Source: Eubacteriales bacterium
Lineage (GTDB): Bacteria; Bacillota; Clostridia; Lachnospirales; Lachnospiraceae
Assembly (NCBI GenBank): GCA_030525875.1
Contig: JAUNDV010000016.1
Span: 17,460-49,885, forward strand
DNA length: 32,426 nt
Direction: 5' to 3'
Positions 1-8,290 of the stretch are shown here, in pieces. The notes below the pieces were generated by a model. The model did not search any database and was not told where the DNA came from. It was given only the letters and a program-made list of their open reading frames with translations. Positions within the stretch are counted from its first letter, which is position 1, and every line of letters begins with the position of its first letter. The position numbers were made by a program, and so were the translations under genes.

Positions 1-51
1 ATGGAAAAAGTGTACATTGGAAATGAAATGATGTTCTGTACAAACTTATAA
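1..51 (+). CDS. Possible 3' tail of an upstream gene (partial)
   Basis: The first 16 codons of the window are open in frame 1 and end in TAA at 49-51. The peptide is MEKVYIGNEMMFCTNL. With no upstream sequence I cannot tell whether this is the C-terminus of a real gene or chance. No terminator hairpin follows before the next gene; the stretch 52-134 is very AT-rich. Confidence 0.25.
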   Translation: MEKVYIGNEMMFCTNL

Positions 52-134
52 TATATAATATTTTATATACTATATACGATAACATATATAAATAAAAGCT
101 ATGATAAGGTATTAGCACAAAAAATGGAGATTCA

Positions 135-1163
135 ATGGTTAAAAAAGCTTATAAAAAACTACCATCTTATCCTATAGTCAGAATGAGCATAATCGGTATC
201 TTTCTGACATTTTTTGTATACCGTCTGCTTTTGTTCGTGACTAATGGGGATGAATTGTCACAGAGCATTGTAAAATATATCTGTCTGGTTTCTGTGTGCT
301 TATATATATCTATATTTTTAATTAGTACAATCCGTTATGTGATACAGGTGCAGAAAGCAAGTTATTATATTAATACAATCTCGCCTTATTCCAAGGATAG
401 ATTAGAATATGATCTGCAAATGGGGGATAGGCTGGATGATATGTATTTTACAAGTGAATTTCTCTTAGTATATCAATTTCAGTTTAGAAAAAAACAAGGC
501 TTTGCATGCATACCTTATAAAGAGATATCAGAATTTAGAATTAACAGCAGGAATAAAAATGTTTTAGAAATTTTAAATTCACAGGGAATAGTTTTGCACA
601 AGGCTATTTTCCTTCACCCATTTGATAGAAGACAGCTTGCTGAAATAAATCAGAAACTTACTTCATTGAAAAATAGAGAAAAGTGCCTTAGGACAACTGA
701 GGGAGAGCAGGCTATACGAGAGTGTATTGCAAAGCAGAAAATTAAAAAGTCTCTGAGCGGAGTTCCTCTTGTTATTTGTGATTTTACTGCTATTATGGCA
801 TTTCTTTTTTCTATGATAGTAGCAGAGTATTATCGCAGCAAAGTGAAGCTTATGGTAGCAGAGCAAGCATTGGAGTTTACAGAAGAAGCATTTGCTTACG
901 GAGTGGGAAAGCTTTTATTCTGGCCAAATCTACAATTTTATATAGTCATGTATGGAGCTGTATTGATACTTATGGTTTGTGGTACTATATTTACAAGAAA
1001 AGTGTTGAATGAGAAAGAAGATACAGGTTTTGAGCGGGCACAGAAAATCAGAATTCTTATTTTTACGGTAGGCGAGATATTATTTATTTTACTTATAGGT
1101 TCTATGTATACCTCAGATGTACATACATGGGAATTGATGATGCAAGGATTTCATTTGTTGTAA
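135..1163 (+). CDS. Unrecognised multi-pass membrane protein, 342 aa
   Basis: I do not recognise the family. The start ATG follows a GGAG at 126-129 with a 5-nt gap. Two hydrophobic helices lie near residues 17-35 and 45-68, and three more near 213-232, 263-285 and 305-325. Between them is a soluble region of about 140 residues. Its alternating short hydrophobic strands (around residues 105-160) look like the small PH-like/YcxB-like domains often found between membrane anchors, but this is only a resemblance. It is transcribed alone, convergent with the merR gene, and 130 nt of AT-rich sequence without a clear terminator separates them. No motif suggests an enzyme. Confidence 0.6.
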   Translation: MVKKAYKKLPSYPIVRMSIIGIFLTFFVYRLLLFVTNGDELSQSIVKYICLVSVCLYISIFLISTIRYVIQVQKASYYINTISPYSKDRLEYDLQMGDRLDDMYFTSEFLLVYQFQFRKKQGFACIPYKEISEFRINSRNKNVLEILNSQGIVLHKAIFLHPFDRRQLAEINQKLTSLKNREKCLRTTEGEQAIRECIAKQKIKKSLSGVPLVICDFTAIMAFLFSMIVAEYYRSKVKLMVAEQALEFTEEAFAYGVGKLLFWPNLQFYIVMYGAVLILMVCGTIFTRKVLNEKEDTGFERAQKIRILIFTVGEILFILLIGSMYTSDVHTWELMMQGFHLL

Positions 1164-1292
1164 TGAAAGAGGATGAAAATTAAATTTGACTTAATAATAA
1201 AAAGATATTTCTGGTTATGCGTACATTATCTGGACTGTAAATAATTAAAGTATAGAAAATGCTTACGCTGATTTACATCTTTCCACCTCCCC

Positions 1293-2108
1293 TTATTTAA
1301 CCTGAATTTCAATCTGGGTTATATAATCATCAATCTTATCTACGACAATTTCATTGATACCTTTTTCATAAGCATAACCGCAAAATGTGAGATTATGCTT
1401 ATTAGCGTATTCTAAAATGTCTTTATACCTGTTAGGTATTTTATCCCAGCTGCCTTTACAAAAAGCACGAAGATAGGTTCCAGCAGGCTGAAAATGCAGC
1501 CCTTTTTTTGATACTGGATATGGTAATTCAATATATAGGGCAGTATATTCATTAAACCTATTTTGATATAGATTTTCAACAGGTATCATAGAGCCATAGG
1601 ATGCATCATGCAGGCGATGAAGCTGGTATTTTTTAGTTTCCGAAATGAGCTTATCAACATCTTTTTCTAAAGATAAGCTTATATCAGTATCAACTGTAAC
1701 TAAGTAATGGCCGGTCTTTTTTATTAATTGAATTTCAGATAAGTCAAGAGAGCGTATCATTTTCATATCCTGCTGATGACTGCTTAGAATCTTATGAATA
1801 GACTTCATATGAGCTATTTTATGTTCAAGTTCAGTAAGCTCATTTTGCAAAATATTTTCAAAATTACTGATAGTACGATGTTCCATAAACTCCTTGATTG
1901 TATCTAGTGACACATCTAGTTCTCTAAGCATTAAAATAATCTCTAATGCAGAGCTTTGCTGATAGCTATAATAACGGTAACCGTTTTCTTTAATGCACGC
2001 AGGCTTTAACAGACCTATCTCATCATACCACATCAATGTCTTCTTATTGATTTCATGCATAGCCGCAAATTGTCCTATTGTAAACAGTTTATTATTTTCA
2101 AATAACAT
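1293..2108 (-). CDS. MerR-family regulator with GyrI-like effector domain (BmrR type)
   Basis: Predicted 271-aa transcription activator. An N-terminal winged helix-turn-helix (residues about 9-48, FTIGQFAAMHEINKKTLMWY then DEIGLLKP and NGYRYYS) is a clear MerR signature. A helical dimerisation segment (about 70-110) follows, then a GyrI-like C-terminal domain (about 130-271), the type that binds lipophilic or cationic drugs in BmrR. The start was placed at 2108, not at an upstream in-frame ATG at 2174, because AAGGAGA sits just before it (2113-2119 on the plus strand) and because the longer version would translate through the operator. It is divergent from the MATE pump, its likely target. 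Confidence 0.88.
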   Translation of the reverse strand: MLFENNKLFTIGQFAAMHEINKKTLMWYDEIGLLKPACIKENGYRYYSYQQSSALEIILMLRELDVSLDTIKEFMEHRTISNFENILQNELTELEHKIAHMKSIHKILSSHQQDMKMIRSLDLSEIQLIKKTGHYLVTVDTDISLSLEKDVDKLISETKKYQLHRLHDASYGSMIPVENLYQNRFNEYTALYIELPYPVSKKGLHFQPAGTYLRAFCKGSWDKIPNRYKDILEYANKHNLTFCGYAYEKGINEIVVDKIDDYITQIEIQVK

Positions 2109-2119
2109 AAAAATTCTCC

Positions 2120-2150
2120 TTGACTGTACAGTAACTGTACAGTCTATCAT
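2120..2150 (+). promoter_or_regulatory. MerR-type 19-bp-spacer promoter with 23-bp palindromic operator for the MATE gene
   Basis: A -35 TTGACT (2120-2125) and a -10 TATCAT (2145-2150) are separated by 19 bp, the over-long spacer that MerR-family activators untwist. The spacer is filled by a perfect dyad: GACTGTACAGT (2122-2132), one central A (2133), and its exact reverse complement (2134-2144). It is placed upstream of the MATE GTG start and its RBS AAGGAGGA (2173-2180). Confidence 0.85.
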
Positions 2151-2174
2151 AGACGATAAGTTCACTAAAGACAA
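2146..2174 (-). promoter_or_regulatory. Predicted merR promoter, face to face with the MATE promoter
   Basis: On the minus strand, a -35 TTGTCT (complement of 2169-2174) and a -10 TATGAT (complement of 2146-2151) are separated by 17 bp. The two -10 elements overlap on opposite strands, and the operator lies immediately downstream of the merR -10. A MerR protein bound there would repress its own transcription while remodelling the MATE promoter. Confidence 0.65.
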
Positions 2175-2186
2175 GGAGGATTTATT

Positions 2187-3518
2187 GTGTCAGCTGAAAA
2201 TGTATACAAAAAACCGATAACACTTAAAAATGTAATGAGCTTTGCTCTCCCAACTATTGTAATGTCAGTTTTCATGTCATTTTATACAATGGTTGACGGC
2301 TTATTCGTTTCAAATCTTATTGGAACGAATGCACTTTCTGCAATTAATTTCACAGCTCCAGTTATTTCTGTAGTATCAGCAATTTCAACAATGCTTGCAA
2401 CTGGTGGAAGTGCAGTGATTATGAAGAAGATTGGCGAAGAAAAGATAAAAGAAGCAAATGAGGATTTCACCTTCTTAATTATTGTAAATGTTGTAATAGG
2501 TATTTTTATGTGGCTCTTTGGATATTTAATTATGGATATGATTTTTAGGAAAATGAATTTGTCCGCAGAAGTTTTTGATTATTGCCATGTATATCTGAGC
2601 AGGTATTTGCTTTTTACAGTTCCGATTCTTCTTATGAACAACTTTACCATTTATATGATTGCAGCAGGAAAGTCTGCTCTTTCGATGAGTTGTTCCATTG
2701 CCGGCGGAATTTTAAATATCATTCTTGATTATGTATTCATTGAAATCTTTAATCTGGGTATTGCAGGGGCAACGATTGCAACAGGTTTAGGATATTCTGT
2801 AACAGCAGTTACAGGCCTTATAATATTTTCAAGAAAAAACAGCTTACTTCATTTTGTAAGACCCGTTTATCGAATGAAAACATTGATTAATTCAGCTACA
2901 AATGGTAGCTCAGAGATGGCAACAGCGCTTGTAACAGGAATAGTTACAATGATGTATAACTGGACCATGTTAAAATATGTAGGAGAAGATGGAGTGGCAG
3001 CCATTACAATTATTATGTATGTGCTTATGTTTGCGACTTCACTATATACAGGATATACATATGGAGTTGCACCAATGATCAGCTTTTACTATGGAGAGCA
3101 AAATCATTATAAATTAAAGAAGCTGATAAGAATGAGCCTGAAAATTGTAGGCATTGTAGGCGTTGCAACGTTGATATTATCAATTATTTTAACTGAGCCG
3201 CTTGTTGCAATTTTTACAAGACCAGATAATCCGGTTTATGAATTAGCCGTTGCAGGAAACCGCATCTGCTCTACAGCTCTTATTTTTATAGGCATTAATA
3301 TATTTGCAAGTGGAATGTTTACAGCACTTTCAAATGGCTTGATTTCAGCGATACTCGCTTTTTCACGTTCTTTTGTATTTATGGTTATTGCCACTTTGCT
3401 GTTACCGATTTTGTTTGGAGTTACAGGAGTGTGGCTGGCAACACCTGTAGCAGAGTTTGCCTCGATATGTTTATCTATCATAATGCTTGTTAAATATAGA
3501 AATAAATATTGCTATTGA
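2187..3518 (+). CDS. MATE-family multidrug efflux transporter
   Basis: A 443-aa integral membrane protein of the MATE family, which exports cationic drugs or other small molecules using a sodium or proton gradient. Start is GTG at 2187, 6 nt after a strong AAGGAGGA. About twelve hydrophobic helices are visible in two similar halves. The N-terminal region (PITLKNVMSFALPTIVMSVF, then MVDGLFVSNLIGTNALSAIN) is typical of the clostridial MepA/DinF-like branch. Length is normal for the family. It is divergent from the BmrR-like regulator and is preceded by a 19-bp-spacer promoter, so drug-inducible expression is expected. The substrate cannot be read from the sequence. Confidence 0.9.
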   Translation: MSAENVYKKPITLKNVMSFALPTIVMSVFMSFYTMVDGLFVSNLIGTNALSAINFTAPVISVVSAISTMLATGGSAVIMKKIGEEKIKEANEDFTFLIIVNVVIGIFMWLFGYLIMDMIFRKMNLSAEVFDYCHVYLSRYLLFTVPILLMNNFTIYMIAAGKSALSMSCSIAGGILNIILDYVFIEIFNLGIAGATIATGLGYSVTAVTGLIIFSRKNSLLHFVRPVYRMKTLINSATNGSSEMATALVTGIVTMMYNWTMLKYVGEDGVAAITIIMYVLMFATSLYTGYTYGVAPMISFYYGEQNHYKLKKLIRMSLKIVGIVGVATLILSIILTEPLVAIFTRPDNPVYELAVAGNRICSTALIFIGINIFASGMFTALSNGLISAILAFSRSFVFMVIATLLLPILFGVTGVWLATPVAEFASICLSIIMLVKYRNKYCY

Positions 3519-3633
3519 TATCTAGATTTAAAATTATTGAAGCATTAAAAATGGAAATATGAGGCATTAGTTAAAAATAATTAAATATTAACGAAAAATA
3601 GTTCATTTTATACGAAAATGTTTCTTCTTGAGC

Positions 3634-3688
3634 TTGCTTTTATACTCCGTGGGGGTATACTGAGCATACATACACTAGAAATGTATGC
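3634..3688 (+). promoter_or_regulatory. Candidate promoter and leader inverted repeat of the surface-protein gene
   Basis: TTGCTT (3634-3639), a 16-bp gap and TATACT (3656-3661) form a plausible promoter. Directly after it is a perfect 8-bp inverted repeat, GCATACAT (3664-3671) and ATGTATGC (3681-3688), with a 9-nt loop. It would lie at the start site or in the 5' leader. An imperfect dyad (TATACTCC/GGGGTATA) overlaps the spacer and -10 at 3641-3659. Confidence 0.4.
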
Positions 3689-3712
3689 AAAAATCAAATG
3701 TCGGAGGGAAAC

Positions 3713-6565
3713 ATGAGAAGAAAAAGCAATCTTATAGCGATTGCTGTTGCAATGTCATTGCTCGGAAGTTCAACAGTAATGGCAGCGACTAATGTACAGG
3801 CAGGCGAGAAGATACAGACAGAAGAAGTACAAAATGAAGTAAGCAAAGATGCAACAGCTGATGTAAACAAGGAGGAATCTAGTGCTGAGACCTCACAGGA
3901 GGAGTCTATACCAGATTCTAAGGAAGAAAGCACAGAAGCAGAGCAGAAGGAAGAAGCAGGTACTACTGAGTCAACAGAGGAGACAGAACAGGAAACAACA
4001 CCGGAAGAAACATTGCCAGAAGAGACAGAGCAGGAAACAGTACCAGAAGAATCCAGACCATCTACTGAAGAAGGTTTAGAAGAGACACTTCCAGAAAAAG
4101 AGGAAAAGCCGGAAGAAAGCCAGACTGAAAGCTCAGAGGATATGACAGAAGAAAGCACTGAGGATGTAATTGAAAGTACACCTTCTAAAGATAATGTCAA
4201 TGGTGAGGAGCAGAAGGAAACTGAAATAGCTGAAACCGCTCCAGAGACTAAGGAAGTGACTTTTGATGAGATATTAAAAGAGGCAATAAAAAAGGGCACA
4301 GCTGAAATAGACCTTCGTGACTATGGTGAGCAGAAACATTTTGAGCTTAAAGAAAATATAACAATCCCTGAAGGATGTTCTATAAGATTAATTATGGGAG
4401 AAGATAATAGCATTTCAGGCGATGTAATAGATGTAAGAGGAGAGTTTAACGTTTCTGGAAGGCCATCACGAGAAAGTATTTCTGAATTAAGGTTATCAGT
4501 TATAGTTAATGGTAAAGGTAATTTTAATGTAAGAAATGCTGTAGTTATTTCTCTGGAAGTTAAAGGAGGAAATGCTAATTTAAATGGCAGAGCTTTAAAA
4601 GAATATAAACCGAGATATCTAATGGAGCAGTTAATAGTAGATGGTGGTAGTTGCGTATGTAATTATGACTTGATGTATGAACATGCTACGATATTTGTAA
4701 ATGATGGATTTTTAAGATTAGACAATAGTTATAATAAGAAATTTATACTTAATTCAGTTGATCTAGTTGGAGGAGAATTAGATTTATACCGAATGCATTT
4801 AGAAAATCTTAATATTACTGGTGGCAAAGCAACTGTGCATATTGCAGACATAGAAAATCTTAACATTAAAGGTGGCAAGACTACTCTTAGTAGTGGTAGT
4901 GTAGGGACTATATTATTAGAGCAAAACAGCATGGGAGACAAAGTAGAGCTTAATATAGAAGGTGGATCTTATAGTGAAGGCTCATCAATTTCAATATCAA
5001 GCCAGGCGACTGAAGATAAGCATTCTAATATTAAGTTTACGATTTCTGGAGGAAGTTTTAAAGGAACTATAGAAAATACTTTGATAAAGCATTATATATC
5101 GGGTGGAGTATTTGCAGAAGAAGTTGCTCCAGAGTATATTGCTGATGGATATACGTCAATATATAAGGATTTTACAGGATCTGAGGGCGAAAGTGGATAT
5201 TATATTATAAAAGAAAAAGGTAAATTTAATGTTTCTATAGATAATCTATATGGGGAACAAATTTATACAATAAGTGAAATAATATTTGATGAATTTGAAG
5301 GACCAATTAGTCCTTTATGGATATCTAATCTGCCTATAGATGCTGATGATATTTTACCAGATGTGAGATTAAACGATAATGCTTGGAGTATAGGTTATAG
5401 CATAATAGATAAGAACTTTGTAGATATATTTGATGCTGAAGCATATGTATCAGATAATAATCTTAAAGCAGAGCCTTACAATAAAATAGAAATAGGTAGT
5501 ATGTATGCTTATCCTTTGGGAGGAGAATTATATAAGACAGGAAATACAGTTAAACTTAAGTCGCTTCTATTTGGCTACGGCTTAGTAGGACATTATTATG
5601 TCGGAAGTCAATACCATGCAGAGTTACCAATTATAGAAAATAAATATTTATCAGGTGAATTTACATTTGATGTTACAATTCCTAACGCAATAACACTAAA
5701 GACAGTCAAGGTTAAGCATGACGGCAAGACACAGGTTTGTACAGTTAAGGAAGATTCATCGTTTGGTAAATATATCACAGTTAAAACATCAACTTTAACA
5801 GAAACTAATTTTGATGAAGTGGATTTTGATGCTTTAAAACCAGAGGATCTTGATAAAGATGAGTTATTTGAAATAATTCTCGAAGAAGATAGTGCAAAGC
5901 CAGACCCAGACCCAGAACCAAAGCCAGATCCAAAGCCAGACCCTAATCCAAATCCGGGTGGATCAGGTTCAACCGGAGGTTCAGGTTCATCAGGTGGATC
6001 AGGAAGCAGCTCAGGCAGTAGCGGCGGAAGCAGTTCAGGTGGAGGCTCAGGTCTTGGTAATGTAGTTGGTCACGGATATGGAAGTGGCTCAGCTGGTCCT
6101 AATGGAATGTTTACTGAATCTTCAGATTTACCAATTTTATTAGGTGAGAAGAATTCATCAGGACAGACAGTAATAGGTGACACATTAGTATCATTTATTT
6201 CTGATAAAAATGCTGCAGTAGCAGGACTTCCAAAGCAGACAGTAAATCAGATTAACGCAATCAATAGCGGTGTTAATCTTGCTGACATTATAAAGGATGT
6301 TGATCTCAATGGATTCGTAGCCCTTAATGGTACGCAGGCATTTATCATGAGAGATACTTTAGGAAATGTAAGAACAGCCTTAACACCTGTAAGCTTACAG
6401 GTTCCAAGATTAGTAACAGGGCTTAATAATGTACAGATTCTTTTCTATAATAATGCGACAGGCAAGTGGGAAGTTATACTTCCAACATCAGTTGATTTTA
6501 ATGAAAAGATAATGACAGCTAATTTATCAGGTTCAGGAACTTTAACAATAATTTATAAGAAGTAA
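3713..6565 (+). CDS. Large secreted acidic surface protein with beta-helix-like repeats
   Basis: A 950-aa exported protein of unknown function. The start at 3713 is preferred over an in-frame ATG at 3698 because GGAGGG (3703-3708) precedes it and it opens a classic signal peptide (MRRKSNLIAIAVAMSLLGSS, cleavage probably after VMA). Then comes a Glu/Thr/Ser/Pro-rich acidic region (about residues 35-190). A long beta-rich region follows (about 190-520) with repeated short strands of the type LNITGGKATVHI / LNIKGGKTTL and an SGG-x-F...YIADGYTSI unit seen in gut Clostridia surface proteins. A Pro-Asp/Lys linker and a Gly/Ser linker lie near 729-797, then a compact C-terminal domain to the end. 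There is no LPxTG anchor and no recognisable SLH or choline-binding repeats, so attachment is unexplained. It is monocistronic, with its own terminator. Confidence 0.8.
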   Translation: MRRKSNLIAIAVAMSLLGSSTVMAATNVQAGEKIQTEEVQNEVSKDATADVNKEESSAETSQEESIPDSKEESTEAEQKEEAGTTESTEETEQETTPEETLPEETEQETVPEESRPSTEEGLEETLPEKEEKPEESQTESSEDMTEESTEDVIESTPSKDNVNGEEQKETEIAETAPETKEVTFDEILKEAIKKGTAEIDLRDYGEQKHFELKENITIPEGCSIRLIMGEDNSISGDVIDVRGEFNVSGRPSRESISELRLSVIVNGKGNFNVRNAVVISLEVKGGNANLNGRALKEYKPRYLMEQLIVDGGSCVCNYDLMYEHATIFVNDGFLRLDNSYNKKFILNSVDLVGGELDLYRMHLENLNITGGKATVHIADIENLNIKGGKTTLSSGSVGTILLEQNSMGDKVELNIEGGSYSEGSSISISSQATEDKHSNIKFTISGGSFKGTIENTLIKHYISGGVFAEEVAPEYIADGYTSIYKDFTGSEGESGYYIIKEKGKFNVSIDNLYGEQIYTISEIIFDEFEGPISPLWISNLPIDADDILPDVRLNDNAWSIGYSIIDKNFVDIFDAEAYVSDNNLKAEPYNKIEIGSMYAYPLGGELYKTGNTVKLKSLLFGYGLVGHYYVGSQYHAELPIIENKYLSGEFTFDVTIPNAITLKTVKVKHDGKTQVCTVKEDSSFGKYITVKTSTLTETNFDEVDFDALKPEDLDKDELFEIILEEDSAKPDPDPEPKPDPKPDPNPNPGGSGSTGGSGSSGGSGSSSGSSGGSSSGGGSGLGNVVGHGYGSGSAGPNGMFTESSDLPILLGEKNSSGQTVIGDTLVSFISDKNAAVAGLPKQTVNQINAINSGVNLADIIKDVDLNGFVALNGTQAFIMRDTLGNVRTALTPVSLQVPRLVTGLNNVQILFYNNATGKWEVILPTSVDFNEKIMTANLSGSGTLTIIYKK

Positions 6566-6602
6566 TATACATGAAATAGTATATAAGAAATAATATTTAA
6601 TT

Positions 6603-6630
6603 GAGGCATCACAGTTTGTGATGCCTCTTT
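6603..6630 (+). terminator. Rho-independent terminator of the surface-protein gene
   Basis: A perfect 11-bp stem, GAGGCATCACA (6603-6613) and TGTGATGCCTC (6617-6627), with a 3-nt loop, is followed by a short T run. It is 38 nt after the stop codon. Confidence 0.88.
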
Positions 6631-6817
6631 AGCATTTATAAAAGTGTCGTTGTTATGAAGTCCATTATATCTGCCTAAACATCAAAAAATCAATATATCA
6701 GTGGGATTTTGGAATAGATTTTTGTAACATGTTGCATTTTTCTATTCTACAATCATTAACTTATGTTTAATTGTATATATGATTACAACAAATAAATATA
6801 AAAAACAATAAAAATAG

Positions 6818-6876
6818 TTGTATATTTTCCACTATTCACTTACAATATAAATACTACTTTTTAAAATTGGTATTTA
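6818..6876 (+). promoter_or_regulatory. Candidate tetR promoter with downstream inverted repeat
   Basis: TTGTAT (6818-6823), 17 bp, TACAAT (6841-6846) is a good promoter match. A 7-bp inverted repeat, TAAATAC (6848-6854) and GTATTTA (6870-6876), begins 1 nt after the -10 and spans the expected start site. That position fits an autorepressor operator, but the arms are AT-rich and may be chance. The rest of the 6631-6817 gap is AT-rich with nothing else I can identify. Confidence 0.4.
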
Positions 6877-6902
6877 TATAATTGACAGGAGGGGATAAAG
6901 CC

Positions 6903-7517
6903 ATGCCTAGAAAGGCTTATTCCGAGCAGGAACGTGAGCAGGTAAGAATTGATTTAATGAATACTGTAATCCAATGTATTGTGGACAGGGGGCTGATTCA
7001 TAGCAGTATTGATATCCTGTGTAAAAAAGTAAATATTTCTAAGACATTTTTTTATACATTTTTCGAATCCAAGGAAGAGCTTGTCTTGGAGGCATTAAGA
7101 TATCAGCAACCTAAACTAATCCAGTACGCCAGAGAGCTAATGGAAGATCCAAAGCTTAGCTGGAGAGAAGGAGTTAAGACATTTTTGGAGACCTGTGTTT
7201 ATAGTGAAAAAAGAGGTATAGCCGTACTGTCAATTGAAGAGGAGCAGGAAGTCTATCATTGTCTTTCCAAGGAAAAATTCATGACCTTCCGTGAAGATCA
7301 AGTGAGATTATTTAGCAATTTACTTATAATCTTTGGTTTGCCGGAAGAAGGAATAGATCCAAGATTATTTGGAAACATAGCTCTATCTATGATGATGGTA
7401 TATAAAGCAATGCCGGATACAATGCCATTTTTATTTCCAGAGGCAGCAGAGGCTATGGTTACATTTCAAATAAATACACTTATTGATGAAATGCAGAGGA
7501 TAAAAGAAAGTGTGTAA
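6903..7517 (+). CDS. TetR/AcrR-family transcriptional regulator
   Basis: A 204-aa DNA-binding repressor. The N-terminal helix-turn-helix (about residues 22-55: SIDILCKKVNISKTFFYTFF followed by ESKEELVLEAL) is a textbook TetR signature. The remaining helical region would be the ligand-binding and dimerisation domain. The start at ATG 6903 is used because AGGAGGGG (6888-6895) precedes it; an in-frame TTG at 6882 would include the ribosome binding site. It lies upstream of two co-directional genes, a 161-aa unknown and a TPR-SUFU protein, that it might control. The effector is unknown. Confidence 0.88.
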   Translation: MPRKAYSEQEREQVRIDLMNTVIQCIVDRGLIHSSIDILCKKVNISKTFFYTFFESKEELVLEALRYQQPKLIQYARELMEDPKLSWREGVKTFLETCVYSEKRGIAVLSIEEEQEVYHCLSKEKFMTFREDQVRLFSNLLIIFGLPEEGIDPRLFGNIALSMMMVYKAMPDTMPFLFPEAAEAMVTFQINTLIDEMQRIKESV

Positions 7518-7551
7518 GCTAGAGCTGTGATGTTATCAATAAAAGATAAAA

Positions 7552-7580
7552 TTGGGAGATTAGAAATTTAGAACTATAAA
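7552..7580 (+). promoter_or_regulatory. Candidate promoter for the 161-aa gene
   Basis: TTGGGA (7552-7557), 17 bp, TATAAA (7575-7580). It lies in the 102-nt gap after tetR and 40 nt before the next start codon, so the downstream pair may be transcribed separately from tetR. Confidence 0.35.
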
Positions 7581-7619
7581 AAATTCAAAATATAAAAATA
7601 CAACTAGGAGGATGAAATT

Positions 7620-8105
7620 ATGGGGTTATTCAGTAAGTTGTTCAAAGGACCTGAGCCGGATATGGAAAAAAGCAAGGTAAATGCTAGCAAAGTGCGTGCT
7701 TTATTTAATCAGGCTGTTGATAAGGGTGACGAGTATCGTTTGATTGTGGGTTATACTGAGGATGTAAAGAGATTTAATTATGGCTTTGTTCATGGAAGTA
7801 AGACCAAGATTGGTAATTTGATCGTGGGTTGGAATGCTATTACTAAGACTATAGTGGCACTTCCTACTGTACCAGACCTTTCAGAATGTGGTGAACCAAC
7901 TTATTATCGCAAGGATGAAATTCTCAAAGCATATAGGAATAAGTATCCAACAGATGCATTTGTCATATATCCAGACCGCAAGGGCTACATTGGGATTAAT
8001 GCTTATGAGTGGTTAGAGGATGAGAGCTTGTATATTTATCTATATCAAAAAGAAGAGCTTGAGGCATTTACAGACTTTTTCCAAAATGAATTTTCAACCA
8101 AATAA
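7620..8105 (+). CDS. Unrecognised 161-aa cytoplasmic protein
   Basis: I do not recognise this family. The ATG follows AGGAGG (7607-7612) closely. There is no signal peptide or membrane helix. The N-terminus (MGLFSKLFKGPEPDMEKSKV) is amphipathic and basic, as in many small single-domain proteins of accessory loci. The middle has alternating beta-type strands (GNLIVGWN, TIVALPTV), and the C-terminal half contains a YPDRKGYIGINAYEWL stretch. It sits between tetR and a TPR-SUFU gene, 38 nt from the start of the interrupted SUFU reading frame, so the two are probably co-transcribed. It could be an immunity-like or regulatory partner of that protein; this is inference from position only. Confidence 0.65.
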   Translation: MGLFSKLFKGPEPDMEKSKVNASKVRALFNQAVDKGDEYRLIVGYTEDVKRFNYGFVHGSKTKIGNLIVGWNAITKTIVALPTVPDLSECGEPTYYRKDEILKAYRNKYPTDAFVIYPDRKGYIGINAYEWLEDESLYIYLYQKEELEAFTDFFQNEFSTK

Positions 8106-8143
8106 TATAAGACATGTGACAGAAAATGGAGGGCATGTTCAGT

Positions 8144-8236
8144 ATGGAATCATTAAAACAAGGTCAGGAATCTAATGAAAATAACAAAATAGAATCGGCA
8201 GTTCATTCCGAGACAAATTCATTGCTATCAGAATAA
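8144..8236 (+). other. In-frame 5' extension of the SUFU gene ending in TAA (possible nonsense mutation)
   Basis: An ATG at 8144, 11 nt after GGAGG (8128-8132), opens 30 codons (MESLKQGQESNENNKIESAV and so on) and stops at TAA 8234-8236. The frame is the same as the downstream 513-codon ORF. The 18 codons between the stop and ATG 8291 also read as plausible protein (DIEILASFDEGTTGYYGK). ATG 8291 itself has only a poor ribosome binding site. The simplest reading is one gene of about 562 codons with a point nonsense mutation. Translational re-initiation at 8291 is the alternative. Confidence 0.55.
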
Positions 8237-8290
8237 GACATTGAAATCTTAGCGTCCTTTGATGAGGGAACGACAGGATATTATGGGAAA

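Noticed and set aside
3694-4299. 201-codon open frame on the minus strand, Ser-rich
   Set aside because: Mirror of the acidic GAA/ACA-rich part of the surface-protein gene; no RBS and no sensible composition.
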